A stretch of 64,000 nt of DNA, taken from Defluviimonas salinarum. GTDB lineage: Bacteria; Pseudomonadota; Alphaproteobacteria; Rhodobacterales; Rhodobacteraceae. Each line of letters begins with the position of its first letter. Positions within the stretch are counted from its first letter, which is position 1. The translations under genes and the position numbers were made by a program. Location: assembly GCF_026013545.1 (NCBI RefSeq), contig NZ_JAPDOG010000002.1, positions 1 to 64,000 on the forward strand, given 5' to 3'. Below are positions 45,869 to 54,678 of this stretch, in pieces. A model generated the notes under the pieces. The model saw only the letters and a program-made list of their open reading frames with translations, was not told where the DNA came from and made no database searches.

Positions 45869-47044
45869 ATGACCAATGTCGTGATCGTCTCCGCCGCCCG
45901 CACCGCCGTGGGCAGCTTCAACGGCTCTTTCGCCAATACGCCCGCCCATGATCTCGGGGCCGCCGTGCTCGAGGCCGTCGTGGCCCGGGCGGGCATCGAC
46001 AAGGCGGAGGTCAGCGAGACGATCCTCGGTCAGGTCCTGACCGCGGGCCAGGGCCAGAACCCGGCCCGGCAGGCCCATATCAAGGCCGGCCTGCCGCAGG
46101 AAAGCGCGGCCTGGTCGATCAACCAGGTCTGCGGCTCGGGCCTGCGCTCGGTGGCGCTCGCGGCCCAGCATATCCAGCTTGGCGACGCCGCGATCGTCGC
46201 GGCGGGCGGGCAGGAGAACATGTCGCTTTCCCCCCATGTCGCGCATCTGCGCGCGGGCCAGAAGATGGGCGACATGTCGTTCATCGATTCGATGATCAAG
46301 GACGGGCTCTGGGACGCGTTCAACGGCTACCACATGGGCACCACGGCCGAGAACGTCGCGACCAAGTGGCAGATCAGCCGCGAGATGCAGGACGAGTTCG
46401 CGGTGGCCAGCCAGAACAAGGCCGAGGCCGCGCAGAAGGCCGGCAAGTTCGCCGACGAGATCGCGGCCTTCACCGTGAAGACGCGCAAGGGCGACATCGT
46501 GGTGGATCAGGACGAATACATCCGCCACGGCGCGACCATCGACGCGATGACGAAGCTGCGCCCCGCCTTCTCCAAGGACGGCACGGTGACGGCCGCCAAC
46601 GCCTCGGGCATCAATGACGGTGCCGCGGCGGTTCTCTTGATGTCCGCCGAGGAGGCCGCGAAACGCGGTCTCACGCCGCTGGCGCGGATCGCTTCCTATG
46701 CGACCGCGGGCCTCGATCCGGCGATCATGGGCGTCGGCCCGATCCACGCGAGCCGCAAGGCGCTCGAGAAGGCCGGCTGGAAGGCGGCCGACCTCGACCT
46801 CGTCGAGGCCAACGAGGCGTTCGCGGCGCAGGCCTGCGCGGTCAACAAGGACATGGGCTGGGATCCGGCAAAGGTCAACGTGAACGGCGGCGCCATCGCC
46901 ATCGGCCACCCGATCGGCGCCTCCGGCGCGCGGATCCTCAACACGCTCCTGTTCGAGATGAAGCGGTCGGGTGCCAGGAAGGGCCTCGCCACGCTCTGCA
47001 TCGGCGGCGGCATGGGTGTCGCCATGTGCCTCGAACGCGCCTGA
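45869..47044 (+). CDS. phaA: Acetyl-CoA acetyltransferase (beta-ketothiolase)
   Basis: A 391-residue thiolase that joins two acetyl-CoA to acetoacetyl-CoA. Catalytic Cys in [11 protein letters not shown] (about residue 90), His in [17 protein letters not shown] (about 347) and second Cys in [12 protein letters not shown] (about 377). ATG 45869 preferred over one 15 bases upstream, giving the usual [15 protein letters not shown] start. Followed by phaB, so its role is in polyhydroxybutyrate synthesis; the synthase gene is elsewhere. Confidence 0.95.
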   Translation: MTNVVIVSAARTAVGSFNGSFANTPAHDLGAAVLEAVVARAGIDKAEVSETILGQVLTAGQGQNPARQAHIKAGLPQESAAWSINQVCGSGLRSVALAAQHIQLGDAAIVAAGGQENMSLSPHVAHLRAGQKMGDMSFIDSMIKDGLWDAFNGYHMGTTAENVATKWQISREMQDEFAVASQNKAEAAQKAGKFADEIAAFTVKTRKGDIVVDQDEYIRHGATIDAMTKLRPAFSKDGTVTAANASGINDGAAAVLLMSAEEAAKRGLTPLARIASYATAGLDPAIMGVGPIHASRKALEKAGWKAADLDLVEANEAFAAQACAVNKDMGWDPAKVNVNGGAIAIGHPIGASGARILNTLLFEMKRSGARKGLATLCIGGGMGVAMCLERA

Positions 47045-47073
47045 CGCCCACTTTTTTCTGCAAATGCGAAAAA

Positions 47074-47100
47074 CGCGGGCGCAATAATGTTGCGCCCGCG
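47074..47100. promoter_or_regulatory. Hairpin between phaA and phaB
   Basis: An 11-bp perfect inverted repeat (CGCGGGCGCAA / TTGCGCCCGCG) with a 5-base loop lies in the 107-base gap between the two genes. No T-run follows, so it may stabilise the upstream transcript or reduce read-through rather than stop transcription. Confidence 0.55.
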
Positions 47101-47151
47101 AAATCGTTTCGGTAACAGGATTTCAAGAAGGCTCGCTCAATAGGAGGAATC

Positions 47152-47874
47152 ATGTCGAGGGTTGCACTGGTCACTGGCGGTTCGCGCGGCATTGGCGCCG
47201 CGATCTCCGTCGCGCTGAAGGCTGCCGGCTACAAGGTTGCGGCGAACTACGCCGGCAACGACGAGGCGGCGGCCGCTTTCAACAAGGAAACCGGCATTCC
47301 GGTCTACAAGTGGAACGTCGCCGACTACGAAGCTTCTAAGGCGGGCATCGCCAAGGTCGAGGCCGACCTCGGCCCGGTCGATGTGGTGGTCGCCAACGCC
47401 GGCATCACCCGCGACGTGCCGTTCCACAAGATGAGCCCGGAGCAGTGGCAGCAGGTCATCGACACCAACCTGACCGGCGTCTTCAACACCGTGCACCCGG
47501 TCTGGCCGGGTATGCGTGACCGCAAGTTCGGCCGCGTCATCGTGATTTCGTCGGTGAACGGCCAGAAGGGCCAGTTCGCGCAGGTCAACTATGCCGCCAC
47601 CAAGGCGGGCGACATCGGCATCGTGCGCAGCCTCGCGCAGGAGGGCGCCCGCGCCGGGATCACCGCCAACGCCGTCTGCCCGGGCTACATCGCCACCGAG
47701 ATGGTGATGGCGGTGCCGGAGAAGGTGCGGGAATCGATCATCGCGCAGATCCCTGCCGGCCGACTGGGCGAACCCGAGGAAATCGCGCGCTGCGTGGCCT
47801 TCCTTGCCTCGGATGACGCGCAGTTCATCAACGGCTCCACGATCTCGGCCAACGGGGCGCAGTTCTTCGGCTGA
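47152..47874 (+). CDS. phaB: Acetoacetyl-CoA reductase
   Basis: A 240-residue short-chain dehydrogenase that reduces acetoacetyl-CoA to (R)-3-hydroxybutyryl-CoA with NADPH. The Rossmann motif TGGSRGIGAAI, NAGITRD, the catalytic Ser-Tyr-Lys in ISSVNGQKGQFAQVNYAATKAG and the VCPGYIATEMV loop are those of PhaB. A strong AGGAGGAATC ribosome-binding site precedes the ATG. Confidence 0.95.
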   Translation: MSRVALVTGGSRGIGAAISVALKAAGYKVAANYAGNDEAAAAFNKETGIPVYKWNVADYEASKAGIAKVEADLGPVDVVVANAGITRDVPFHKMSPEQWQQVIDTNLTGVFNTVHPVWPGMRDRKFGRVIVISSVNGQKGQFAQVNYAATKAGDIGIVRSLAQEGARAGITANAVCPGYIATEMVMAVPEKVRESIIAQIPAGRLGEPEEIARCVAFLASDDAQFINGSTISANGAQFFG

Positions 47875-47876
47875 TC

Positions 47877-48068
47877 TCAGCCACAGGGTTTGCAAGGGGC
47901 CGGTTGCGTGCGACCGGCCCCTTCTTCTGTCGTAACGACCCGGAAGGGACGAGCGGCAGAAGGTTCCGAAAAGAGGGCGCGCACCATGTCGGAGAGCGCC
48001 CTCGCGCGGGCCCGGTGCGCCGCCGCGTAGACCCTGGCGTGCTCGGCTGTCGGGACGGTTTCGATCAT
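47877..48068 (-). CDS. Small basic protein of unknown function
   Basis: A 63-residue frame starting at an ATG with GGAGG five bases upstream. It reads MIETVPTAEHARVYAAAH with an alanine/arginine-rich helix (RARARALSDMVRALF) and resembles short helical proteins common in Rhodobacteraceae. The last 15 codons coincide with the phaB terminator stem, so either the protein really ends in this sequence or the gene is spurious. A start 12 bases upstream is possible. Confidence 0.5.
   Translation of the reverse strand: MIETVPTAEHARVYAAAHRARARALSDMVRALFSEPSAARPFRVVTTEEGAGRTQPAPCKPCG
47894..47923. terminator. Intrinsic terminator after phaB
   Basis: AAGGGGCCGGT and ACCGGCCCCTT form an 11-bp perfect stem with an 8-base loop, followed on the + strand by a T-rich stretch (TTCTTCTG). 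It begins 20 bases after the phaB stop. It lies inside the last codons of the small minus-strand frame at 47877-48068. Confidence 0.75.
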
Positions 48069-48176
48069 CGCGGCCTCCATTCCCAAAAATTTCTTGACTG
48101 AACATGATGTAAGGCGCTGCAATGTTGCCTACAAACGAGAGTTTTTCGGGTTTCAGACAAGTATTACTTGACCGGA

Positions 48177-49109
48177 ATGAGCGACCGCACGCCCCCGCTG
48201 ACCGCGCTCCGCGCCTTCGAGGCGGCGGCCCGGCATCTGAGCTTCGCCAAGGCGGCGGCGGAGCTCAACGTCACGCCGGCGGCGCTGTCGTTCCAGATCC
48301 GCACGCTCGAGGAGCATCTCGGCCAGCCGGTGTTCCGGCGGCTCAACCGGGCGGTGGAGCTGACCGAGGCCGGCCGCGCCCTGCAGCCGGGGCTCGCCGA
48401 GGGCTTCGCGGCGCTCTCCGCCGCCTGGCGGGCCGCGCGGCGGCTCGGCGAGGGCCAGAGCCTGACCGTCACCGCCGGCCCCGCCTTCACCGCGAAATGG
48501 CTGGCGCCGCGGCTCTTCGACTTCGCCCGCGCCCATCCCGGGATCGAGCTGCGCTTCGCCGCCAGCCTGCGGCTCATGGATCTGCGCCGTGACGAGGTCG
48601 ATGTCGCGATCCGCTTCGGCACCAGCCCCGATGACGGGCTCTGTTCGGTGCCGCTGATCCGCGAATGGCTGAGCCCGATGATGGTGCCGGAACTCGCCCG
48701 GCGCATGACGCGGCCGGAGGACCTCGGCGAGGTCGTGCTGCTGCATCAGGACGATGTGAGCTTCATCCGCCCGCCGGTCGACTGGGCGGCCTGGTTTGCC
48801 GCGGCGGGGCTCGGGGAGCCGCCGTCGGGCGGTCCGCGCTTTTCGCAGGCCGATCACGCGATCGACGCGGCGCTGAGCGGGGCCGGCGTGATTCTCGGCC
48901 GGTTCTCGCTCGCGCATCACGCGCTCCGGTCCGGCCAACTCGTGGCGCCGTTCGAGATCGCCCTGACCACCGCGGCGCAGTACCGCTTCCTCTGCCTGCC
49001 CGGCACCGAGGAGCGGCCGCATGTCAGGCTCTTCCGCGACTGGCTGTTGCAGGAAGCCGCGGCGATGTCCGCCTGCGAGGCGGGAAAGCGGCTGGTGCCC
49101 TCGGCGTGA
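48177..49109 (+). CDS. LysR-family regulator, GcvA-like
   Basis: A 310-residue regulator with an N-terminal winged helix (PLTALRAFEAAARHLSFAKAAAELNVTPAALSFQIRTLEEHLG, in two segments within residues 7-50; FRRLNRAVELTEAG follows). The effector domain (about 95-300) is of the GcvA/DsdC type (WLAPRLFDFARAHPGIELR). Target unknown; the divergent small gene at 47877-48068 is the nearest candidate. ATG 48177 chosen over an in-frame TTG nine bases earlier. Confidence 0.85.
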   Translation: MSDRTPPLTALRAFEAAARHLSFAKAAAELNVTPAALSFQIRTLEEHLGQPVFRRLNRAVELTEAGRALQPGLAEGFAALSAAWRAARRLGEGQSLTVTAGPAFTAKWLAPRLFDFARAHPGIELRFAASLRLMDLRRDEVDVAIRFGTSPDDGLCSVPLIREWLSPMMVPELARRMTRPEDLGEVVLLHQDDVSFIRPPVDWAAWFAAAGLGEPPSGGPRFSQADHAIDAALSGAGVILGRFSLAHHALRSGQLVAPFEIALTTAAQYRFLCLPGTEERPHVRLFRDWLLQEAAAMSACEAGKRLVPSA

Positions 49110-49126
49110 TGGGCCTGGACATAGAA

Positions 49127-49152
49127 AAGGCGCCGCTCGGGGGCGGCGCCTT
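49127..49152. terminator. Bidirectional terminator between LysR gene and ydcH
   Basis: AAGGCGCCGC and GCGGCGCCTT form a 10-bp perfect stem with a 6-base loop between convergent genes. On the minus strand the stem runs into CCTTTTCTAT, fitting termination of the ydcH transcript. Confidence 0.65.
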
Positions 49153-49169
49153 GCTGCAACTCGTAGAAA

Positions 49170-49337
49170 TCAGGCCTCGGTGAGGCGGGCGATTTCCTCC
49201 TTGATCCGCAGTTTCTGCTTTTTCATATCGGCGATCGCGAGATCGTCATAGCCGGGATGGCGCTGCGCCTCCTCGACGGCTTCGGACAGGTTTTGGTGTT
49301 TCTTGCGAAGTTCCTGCAGGTGCGAACCCAGCGACAT
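49170..49337 (-). CDS. ydcH: YdcH-family small protein (DUF465)
   Basis: A 55-residue all-helical protein: SLGSHLQELRKKHQNLSEAVEEAQ then DDLAIADMKKQKLRIKEEI, the DUF465 pattern of two helices. Function unknown. ATG 49337 with AGGAGAGACAATA upstream. Confidence 0.88.
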   Translation of the reverse strand: MSLGSHLQELRKKHQNLSEAVEEAQRHPGYDDLAIADMKKQKLRIKEEIARLTEA

Positions 49338-49463
49338 TATTGTCTCCTCTCCTGTGAACCTTGTCACAATCCCATCACATTCCTTTTGCCATGTCACGCG
49401 GAACAATGCCGCATCGCATGCCTTTCGACTGTGACGGCGAAACCTTGCCTCGCGGCTAACGGC

Positions 49464-50219
49464 CTATAGCTGAATGGCCGCTCCGTCGCGAAGGATCGCG
49501 CGCGCGGCGGCGGTGTGATCGTCGCCATCGGCGAGGTGTCCGGCGCCCTCGTGCAGAATCAGCGGTGCGAGCAGCCGGAACGGGGCGCGGCCGCCCTTGC
49601 GGGCGCGCAGGATGATCCGCCCCGCCGGCCGCCCCGCCCGCGCCGCGATCGGCAGGAGGGTGAGGCTGCCGGCACCGGGACCGAGCGCGCCGATGAGGTC
49701 GGGAAGGCGGTCCGCCGACTGGATGACCGTCAGCCAGCCGCCGGGCCTGAGTCGCCTGAGACCCGCAGCCATCCAGACCGCGAGCGGAGTCGCCTCGCGT
49801 AGCGCGGTCTCGCGTCCGGGATCGGCGGCGGCGGTGCCGCCGCCGGCCGGGTAATAGGGCGGATTGGCGATCACATGATCGAAGCTCTGCGCCCGGAGCG
49901 CGGCCGGCACCGCCTGAAGATCGCCCTCGACCACTTCGAAGGAAAGCCCGTTGCGGTCCGCGTTCCGCCGTGCCAGTGCCGCATAGGCGGCCTGCAGCTC
50001 AAGCCCGGTCAGGCGAAGCCCGGCCACACGGGCGCCGAGGCAAAGACTCGCCACGCCCGCGCCGCAGCCAAGCTCCAGCACGCTCTCGCCGGGCTTCGCC
50101 GGCACGGCGGCGGCTAGGAGGACCGGGTCCATCGCCGCGCGGTAGCCACCCTTCGGCTGGGCGATGCGCAGCCGGCCGTTCAGGAACCCGTCGTCGGTCA
50201 GCTCTGCCTCGGCGAACAT
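49464..50219 (-). CDS. TrmN6-like tRNA1(Val) adenine-N6 methyltransferase
   Basis: A 251-residue class-I SAM methyltransferase. The SAM loop VLELGCGAGVASLCLGAR (about residues 46-63) and the amino-methylation motif NPPYYP (about 118-123) are present, as in YfiC/TrmN6 proteins that modify A37 of tRNA1(Val). One base separates it from the upstream DUF2007 gene on the same strand. Confidence 0.85.
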   Translation of the reverse strand: MFAEAELTDDGFLNGRLRIAQPKGGYRAAMDPVLLAAAVPAKPGESVLELGCGAGVASLCLGARVAGLRLTGLELQAAYAALARRNADRNGLSFEVVEGDLQAVPAALRAQSFDHVIANPPYYPAGGGTAAADPGRETALREATPLAVWMAAGLRRLRPGGWLTVIQSADRLPDLIGALGPGAGSLTLLPIAARAGRPAGRIILRARKGGRAPFRLLAPLILHEGAGHLADGDDHTAAARAILRDGAAIQL

Positions 50220-50220
50220 C

Positions 50221-50430
50221 TCAGGTCTCGATCCCGTTGTCCTTCAGGATCGCCGTCGCCATGAAGTGATCGGCGTCCCGCACCATCAGCCGGCGCGGCA
50301 AAATGCCGATGGATCCTTCCAGCACGCTCATGTGGACGTCCATCTGAAACGCCGTTATACCCTCTGCCTCAAGCAGGGCTGTCGCGAAGGCGATCCGGGT
50401 CGGGTCGGTGGTGCGAAGAAGCTCTTTCAT
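50221..50430 (-). CDS. DUF2007 domain protein
   Basis: A 69-residue protein matching the DUF2007 layout (MKELLRTTDPTRIAFATALLEAEGI, split by one residue before the family's short beta strands RRLMVRDADH). Related to the PII-interaction/GlnB-like fold in some descriptions; function unclear. First gene of a pair with the TrmN6-like gene and divergent from ispB. Confidence 0.85.
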   Translation of the reverse strand: MKELLRTTDPTRIAFATALLEAEGITAFQMDVHMSVLEGSIGILPRRLMVRDADHFMATAILKDNGIET

Positions 50431-50478
50431 ATTCCAAGACTTAAGAACAGAGCCACGGCTTTGTCGAGTGGCCACGGG

Positions 50479-51486
50479 ATGACGATGGGTTTGGACGAGA
50501 CCGCGCAGAAACCTCACGACCGGCTGAGCGCCCATCTCGCGGCGGATATGGAGCGCGTGAACGCGCTGATCCGGCGCCGCATGGCCTCCGAGCACGCGCC
50601 GCGCATTCCCGAGGTCACCGCGCATCTCGTCGAAGCCGGCGGCAAGCGGCTGCGGCCGATGCTGACGCTCGCCGCCGCGCGGCTCTGTGGCTACGAGGGC
50701 GACCACCACATCCGCCTCGCCGCGACGGTGGAGTTCATCCATACCGCGACGCTGCTTCATGACGACGTCGTCGACGAAAGCGCGCAAAGGCGCGGCCGGC
50801 CGACCGCCAACCTTCTGTGGGACAACAAGTCTTCGGTTCTGGTCGGGGATTATCTCTTCTCGCGCTCGTTCCAGCTCATGGTGGAGACCGGCTCGCTCCG
50901 GGTGCTCGACATCCTGTCGAACGCCTCGGCGACGATCGCCGAGGGCGAGGTGCTGCAGCTGTCGGCGGCGCAGGATCTCAGGACCGACGAGGCGATCTAC
51001 ATGAAGGTGATCCGCGGCAAGACCGCGGCGCTCTTCTCCGCTGCGACCGAGGTCGGCGGGGTGATCGCCGGGGCGCCGGAGGAGCAGGTCGGGGCGCTCT
51101 TCACCTATGGCGACGCGCTCGGCATCGCGTTCCAGATCGTCGACGACCTTCTGGACTACGGCGGCTCGACCACGACGATCGGCAAGAATGTCGGTGACGA
51201 TTTCCGCGAACGCAAGCTGACGCTGCCGGTGATCAAGGCGGTGGCGAAGGCCACGCCCGAGGAGCGAGAGTTCTGGAAGCGGGTGATCGAGAAGGGCGAC
51301 CAGCGCGAGGGTGATCTCGAGCACGCGATGGCGCTTCTCGCCAGCCACGGCGCGATGGAAGAAACCCGGGCCGAGGCGCTCGGCTGGGCGCAGACAGCAA
51401 AGGCGGCGCTCGCGGTGCTGCCGGATCATGCGCTGCGGTCGATGCTTGCCGATCTGGCCGATTACGTGGTGGCGCGCGTCAATTAA
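50479..51486 (+). CDS. ispB: Long-chain polyprenyl (octa/decaprenyl) diphosphate synthase
   Basis: A 335-residue trans-prenyltransferase supplying the ubiquinone side chain. First Asp-rich motif LLHDDVVDESAQRRGRPT, second QIVDDLLDYGG, with the GGKRLRPML opening. The fifth residue before the first motif is alanine, consistent with a long product. In Rhodobacteraceae this would be the decaprenyl enzyme, but product length is inferred. Second ATG at 50485. Confidence 0.93.
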   Translation: MTMGLDETAQKPHDRLSAHLAADMERVNALIRRRMASEHAPRIPEVTAHLVEAGGKRLRPMLTLAAARLCGYEGDHHIRLAATVEFIHTATLLHDDVVDESAQRRGRPTANLLWDNKSSVLVGDYLFSRSFQLMVETGSLRVLDILSNASATIAEGEVLQLSAAQDLRTDEAIYMKVIRGKTAALFSAATEVGGVIAGAPEEQVGALFTYGDALGIAFQIVDDLLDYGGSTTTIGKNVGDDFRERKLTLPVIKAVAKATPEEREFWKRVIEKGDQREGDLEHAMALLASHGAMEETRAEALGWAQTAKAALAVLPDHALRSMLADLADYVVARVN

Positions 51487-51566
51487 AACCTCGCCTGCGT
51501 GACGCGGCGTCCCGCGTGACAGCATCCGGCGCATTGGACATGGTGGCCCCATCGCAAGGAGCCCTC

Positions 51567-53585
51567 ATGTCACTCTACCCCCATATGCTCGCGCCGCTGG
51601 ATCTCGGCCATGTGACGCTGCCGAACCGCGTCCTGATGGGGTCGATGCACACCAATCTGGAGGAGACGAAGGATTGGAACCGGGTGGCGGAGTTCTATGC
51701 CGCCCGCGCCCGCGGCGGGGTGGCGCTGATGGTCACCGGCGGCATGGCGCCGAACCGCGAGGGCGGGGTGTTTCCCGGCGCCGCGGGCCTTTTCACGCCC
51801 GAGGACATCGCCAATCACCGGCTGGTCACCGAACGCGTCCACGCCGAGGGCGGGCGGATCGCGATGCAGATCCTTCATGCCGGCCGCTATGCCTACGGGC
51901 CCAACTGCGTCGCGCCCTCGGCGATCAAGTCGCCGATCTCGCCCTTTCCGCCGATCGAGCTCGACGAGGCCGGGATCGAGAAGCAGATCGCCGATATCGC
52001 GACCGCCGCGGCCCGCGCCCGCGAGGCCGGGTACGATGGCGTCGAGGTGATGGGCTCGGAGGGCTATTTCCTCAACCAGTTCCTCGTCACGCACACCAAT
52101 CGGCGCAGCGACTGCTGGGGCGGCAGCCACGCGAACCGGATGCGGCTGCCAGTCGAGACGGTGCGGCGCGTGCGCGCAGCGGTGGGACCGGATTTCATCC
52201 TCATCTACCGGATCTCGTTGATGGATCTGGTGCCCGACGGACAGAGCTGGGATGAGGTCGTGGCGCTGGCGAAGGCGATCGAGGCCGCCGGGGCGTCGAT
52301 CCTCAATACCGGCATCGGCTGGCACGAGGCGCGGGTGCCGACCATCGCCACCAGCGTGCCGCGCCGCGCCTTCGCCTGGGTGACGAAGAAGCTGATGGGC
52401 GAGGTCGCCATTCCCATCGTCACCTCGAACCGCATCAACATGCCCGAGGTCGCCGAGGCGGTTCTGGCCGAAGGATGCGCCGACATGGTGTCGATGGCGC
52501 GGCCCTTCCTCGCCGATCCGGACTTCGTGCGGAAGGCCGAGACCGGGCGCGCGGCAGAGATCGCGCCCTGCATCGCCTGCAACCAGGCCTGCCTCGACCA
52601 CACCTTCGCCGGCCGGATCTCGTCCTGCCTCGTCAATCCCAGGGCCTGCCACGAAACCGAGCTGGTTCTGGCGCCCGCGGCACGGACCAAGCGCATCGCG
52701 GTCGTCGGCGCCGGCCCGGCGGGGCTGTCGGCGGCGCTGGCGCTCGACGAGCGCGGGCATGAGGTGACGCTTTTCGACAGGGCGGAGCGGATCGGCGGGC
52801 AGCTCAACCTCGCCAAGATGGTGCCGGGCAAGGAGGAGTTTCACGGGCTCGTCGCCTGGTTCGAGACGATGCTCGGCAAGAGCCGGATCGCGACGAGGCT
52901 AGGGGCCGAGGCGACGCCGGCCATGCTGGACGGCTTCGACGAGGTGGTCGTCGCGACAGGCGTGCGGCCGCGCGATCCGGGGATTGCGGGCCAGGGCGGC
53001 GCCAACACGCTTTCCTATATCGACGTTCTGTCCGGCGCGCCGGTCGGGGAGCGAGTGGCGGTCATCGGCGCCGGCGGAATCGGGTTCGATGTCGCCGAGT
53101 TCCTCGTCGAGGCGGGGCAAAGCCCGGCCGTGGACCTGCGCGAATGGATGTCGGAATGGGGCGTGACCGATCCCGAACTTGTCCGCGGAGGTCTCACCAA
53201 GGCGCGCCCGCACCCACCCGCGCGGAAAGTGACGCTGATGCAGCGCAAGCCGGGCAAGCCGGGGCGCACACTCGGCAAGACCACGGGCTGGATCCACCGC
53301 GCCACGCTCCTGGCCAAGAGCGTGAAGATGCTCGGCGGCGTGAACTATGAACGCATCGATGCCGAGGGGCTTCACGTCACCTTCGGCCCCGACCGCCATG
53401 ATCCGACCCTGATCGAGGCCGACACGGTCGTCCTTTGCGCCGGGCAGGAAAGCGAGAATCGCCTCGCCGATTCGCTCTCGCGCGCCGGCGTCACGGTCCA
53501 TGTCATCGGCGGCGCCGACGTCGCGGCGGAACTCGACGCCAAGCGTGCGATCGATCAGGGCACCCGTCTCGCAACGGTGATTTGA
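51567..53585 (+). CDS. FadH-like NADH:flavin oxidoreductase (2,4-dienoyl-CoA reductase family)
   Basis: A 672-residue three-part flavoenzyme. Residues 1-340 form an old-yellow-enzyme TIM barrel (LPNRVLMGSMHTNLE, QILHAGRYAY, SEGYFLNQFL-THTNRRSDCWGG). A 4Fe-4S cysteine cluster follows (PCIACNQACLDHTFAGRISSC, about 348-368; four Cys). Then come FAD and NAD(P) Rossmann domains (VVGAGPAGLSAALALDERG and VAVIGAGGIGFDVAEFL). Matches FadH and trimethylamine dehydrogenase relatives; substrate not certain. ATG 51567 after CAAGGAGCCCTC. Confidence 0.88.
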   Translation: MSLYPHMLAPLDLGHVTLPNRVLMGSMHTNLEETKDWNRVAEFYAARARGGVALMVTGGMAPNREGGVFPGAAGLFTPEDIANHRLVTERVHAEGGRIAMQILHAGRYAYGPNCVAPSAIKSPISPFPPIELDEAGIEKQIADIATAAARAREAGYDGVEVMGSEGYFLNQFLVTHTNRRSDCWGGSHANRMRLPVETVRRVRAAVGPDFILIYRISLMDLVPDGQSWDEVVALAKAIEAAGASILNTGIGWHEARVPTIATSVPRRAFAWVTKKLMGEVAIPIVTSNRINMPEVAEAVLAEGCADMVSMARPFLADPDFVRKAETGRAAEIAPCIACNQACLDHTFAGRISSCLVNPRACHETELVLAPAARTKRIAVVGAGPAGLSAALALDERGHEVTLFDRAERIGGQLNLAKMVPGKEEFHGLVAWFETMLGKSRIATRLGAEATPAMLDGFDEVVVATGVRPRDPGIAGQGGANTLSYIDVLSGAPVGERVAVIGAGGIGFDVAEFLVEAGQSPAVDLREWMSEWGVTDPELVRGGLTKARPHPPARKVTLMQRKPGKPGRTLGKTTGWIHRATLLAKSVKMLGGVNYERIDAEGLHVTFGPDRHDPTLIEADTVVLCAGQESENRLADSLSRAGVTVHVIGGADVAAELDAKRAIDQGTRLATVI

Positions 53586-53601
53586 CGCGCGCCAGCAAAA
53601 G

Positions 53602-53620
53602 CTTGCCGATGATCGGCAAG
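53602..53620. promoter_or_regulatory. 19-base near-palindrome upstream of LysR gene
   Basis: CTTGCCGAT and ATCGGCAAG flank a single base between the FadH-like gene and the LysR regulator. One-base spacing rules out a normal hairpin, so an operator is more likely than a terminator. It begins 16 bases after the FadH-like stop. Confidence 0.35.
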
Positions 53621-53735
53621 ATGCCGCCCATTCGCGTCTCGACAAAATCTAAGTCTTGACCGCACGCCTCCGCATTCTTGCCCGAATTGACCCAGATAGT
53701 CGGCTGCGGTGGTCAATGTAGAATACGGGTGCACA

Positions 53736-54641
53736 ATGGACCGACTGACGGAAATGGAGGCATTTGCCACCGTTGTTGATCAGGGGGGATTTACGGACGC
53801 TGCGAAGAAGATGGGAATTTCCAAGTCGGCGGTCTCGAAACACGTCTCGTCGCTCGAGGCGCGGCTCGGGGCGCGGCTTCTGAACCGAACGACGCGCCGG
53901 GTCTCGCCCACCGAGATCGGTCTTGCCTATTACGATCGTGCCCGCCGCGTGCTCAACGACGCGGGTGAGGCCGACGCGCTCGTGACCTCGATGCAATCGG
54001 ATCCGTCCGGCCTGCTGAGGATTTCCGTGGCCACCGATTTCGGGGTGAATCTGCTCTCTCCGATCCTCGGGGACTTCCTGCTCGAATATCCCGAGATCAC
54101 CGTCAACATGGTTCTGAACAACCGCTATGTGGAGCTGATCTCGGAAGGCTTCGACATGGCGATCCGGGTCGGCGAGCTTGAGGATTCGACGCTGCGCGCG
54201 CGCAAGCTGACCGACACCGCCAAGCGCATGGTCGGCTCGCCGAGTTACTTCGCCAAATACGGGCGGCCGCATAAGATCGACGATCTCAACGAACACAAGC
54301 TGCTGCACTATTCCAACCAGGCCGCCGGCAACGTCTGGAAGATCACTGCGCCCTCGGGCGAGAAGCGCCAGGTCCGTACCGCGGGATGGCTGACGGTCAA
54401 CGACGGCCAGTCGCTGCTCAACGCCGCGATCTCGGGCCTCGGCATCGCCTACCTTCCCTCCTTCCTCTACGCCGACGCGATGAAGAAGGGGCTCGTCGAG
54501 GATGCGATCCCCGACCTGCCGGTCGAGACGCTCGGCATCTATGCAGTCTATCCGCCTGGGCGCTTCACGCAGCCGAAGGTGCGCGCCTTTATCGATTTCC
54601 TGGGCCAGTCCTTTTCGGACAAGGGACCGGACAACTGGTAA
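53736..54641 (+). CDS. LysR-family transcriptional regulator
   Basis: A 301-residue regulator of the CrgA/PtxR-type branch. The HTH spans residues 1-60 (MEAFATVVDQGGFTDAAKKMG, split, with SKSAVSKHVSSLEARLG and NRTTRRVSPTEIG), and the effector-binding domain spans about 90-300. Target unknown; the FadH-like gene directly upstream is one candidate. ATG 53736 gives the standard MDRLTEMEAF start. Confidence 0.88.
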   Translation: MDRLTEMEAFATVVDQGGFTDAAKKMGISKSAVSKHVSSLEARLGARLLNRTTRRVSPTEIGLAYYDRARRVLNDAGEADALVTSMQSDPSGLLRISVATDFGVNLLSPILGDFLLEYPEITVNMVLNNRYVELISEGFDMAIRVGELEDSTLRARKLTDTAKRMVGSPSYFAKYGRPHKIDDLNEHKLLHYSNQAAGNVWKITAPSGEKRQVRTAGWLTVNDGQSLLNAAISGLGIAYLPSFLYADAMKKGLVEDAIPDLPVETLGIYAVYPPGRFTQPKVRAFIDFLGQSFSDKGPDNW

Positions 54642-54678
54642 ATCGAGCAGTGCCTTAAAGAGTACGGCCTTCACGTTC

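Noticed and set aside
53602-53620. Palindrome considered as terminator of the FadH-like gene
   Set aside because: Only one base between the arms and no following T-run; kept only as a possible operator.
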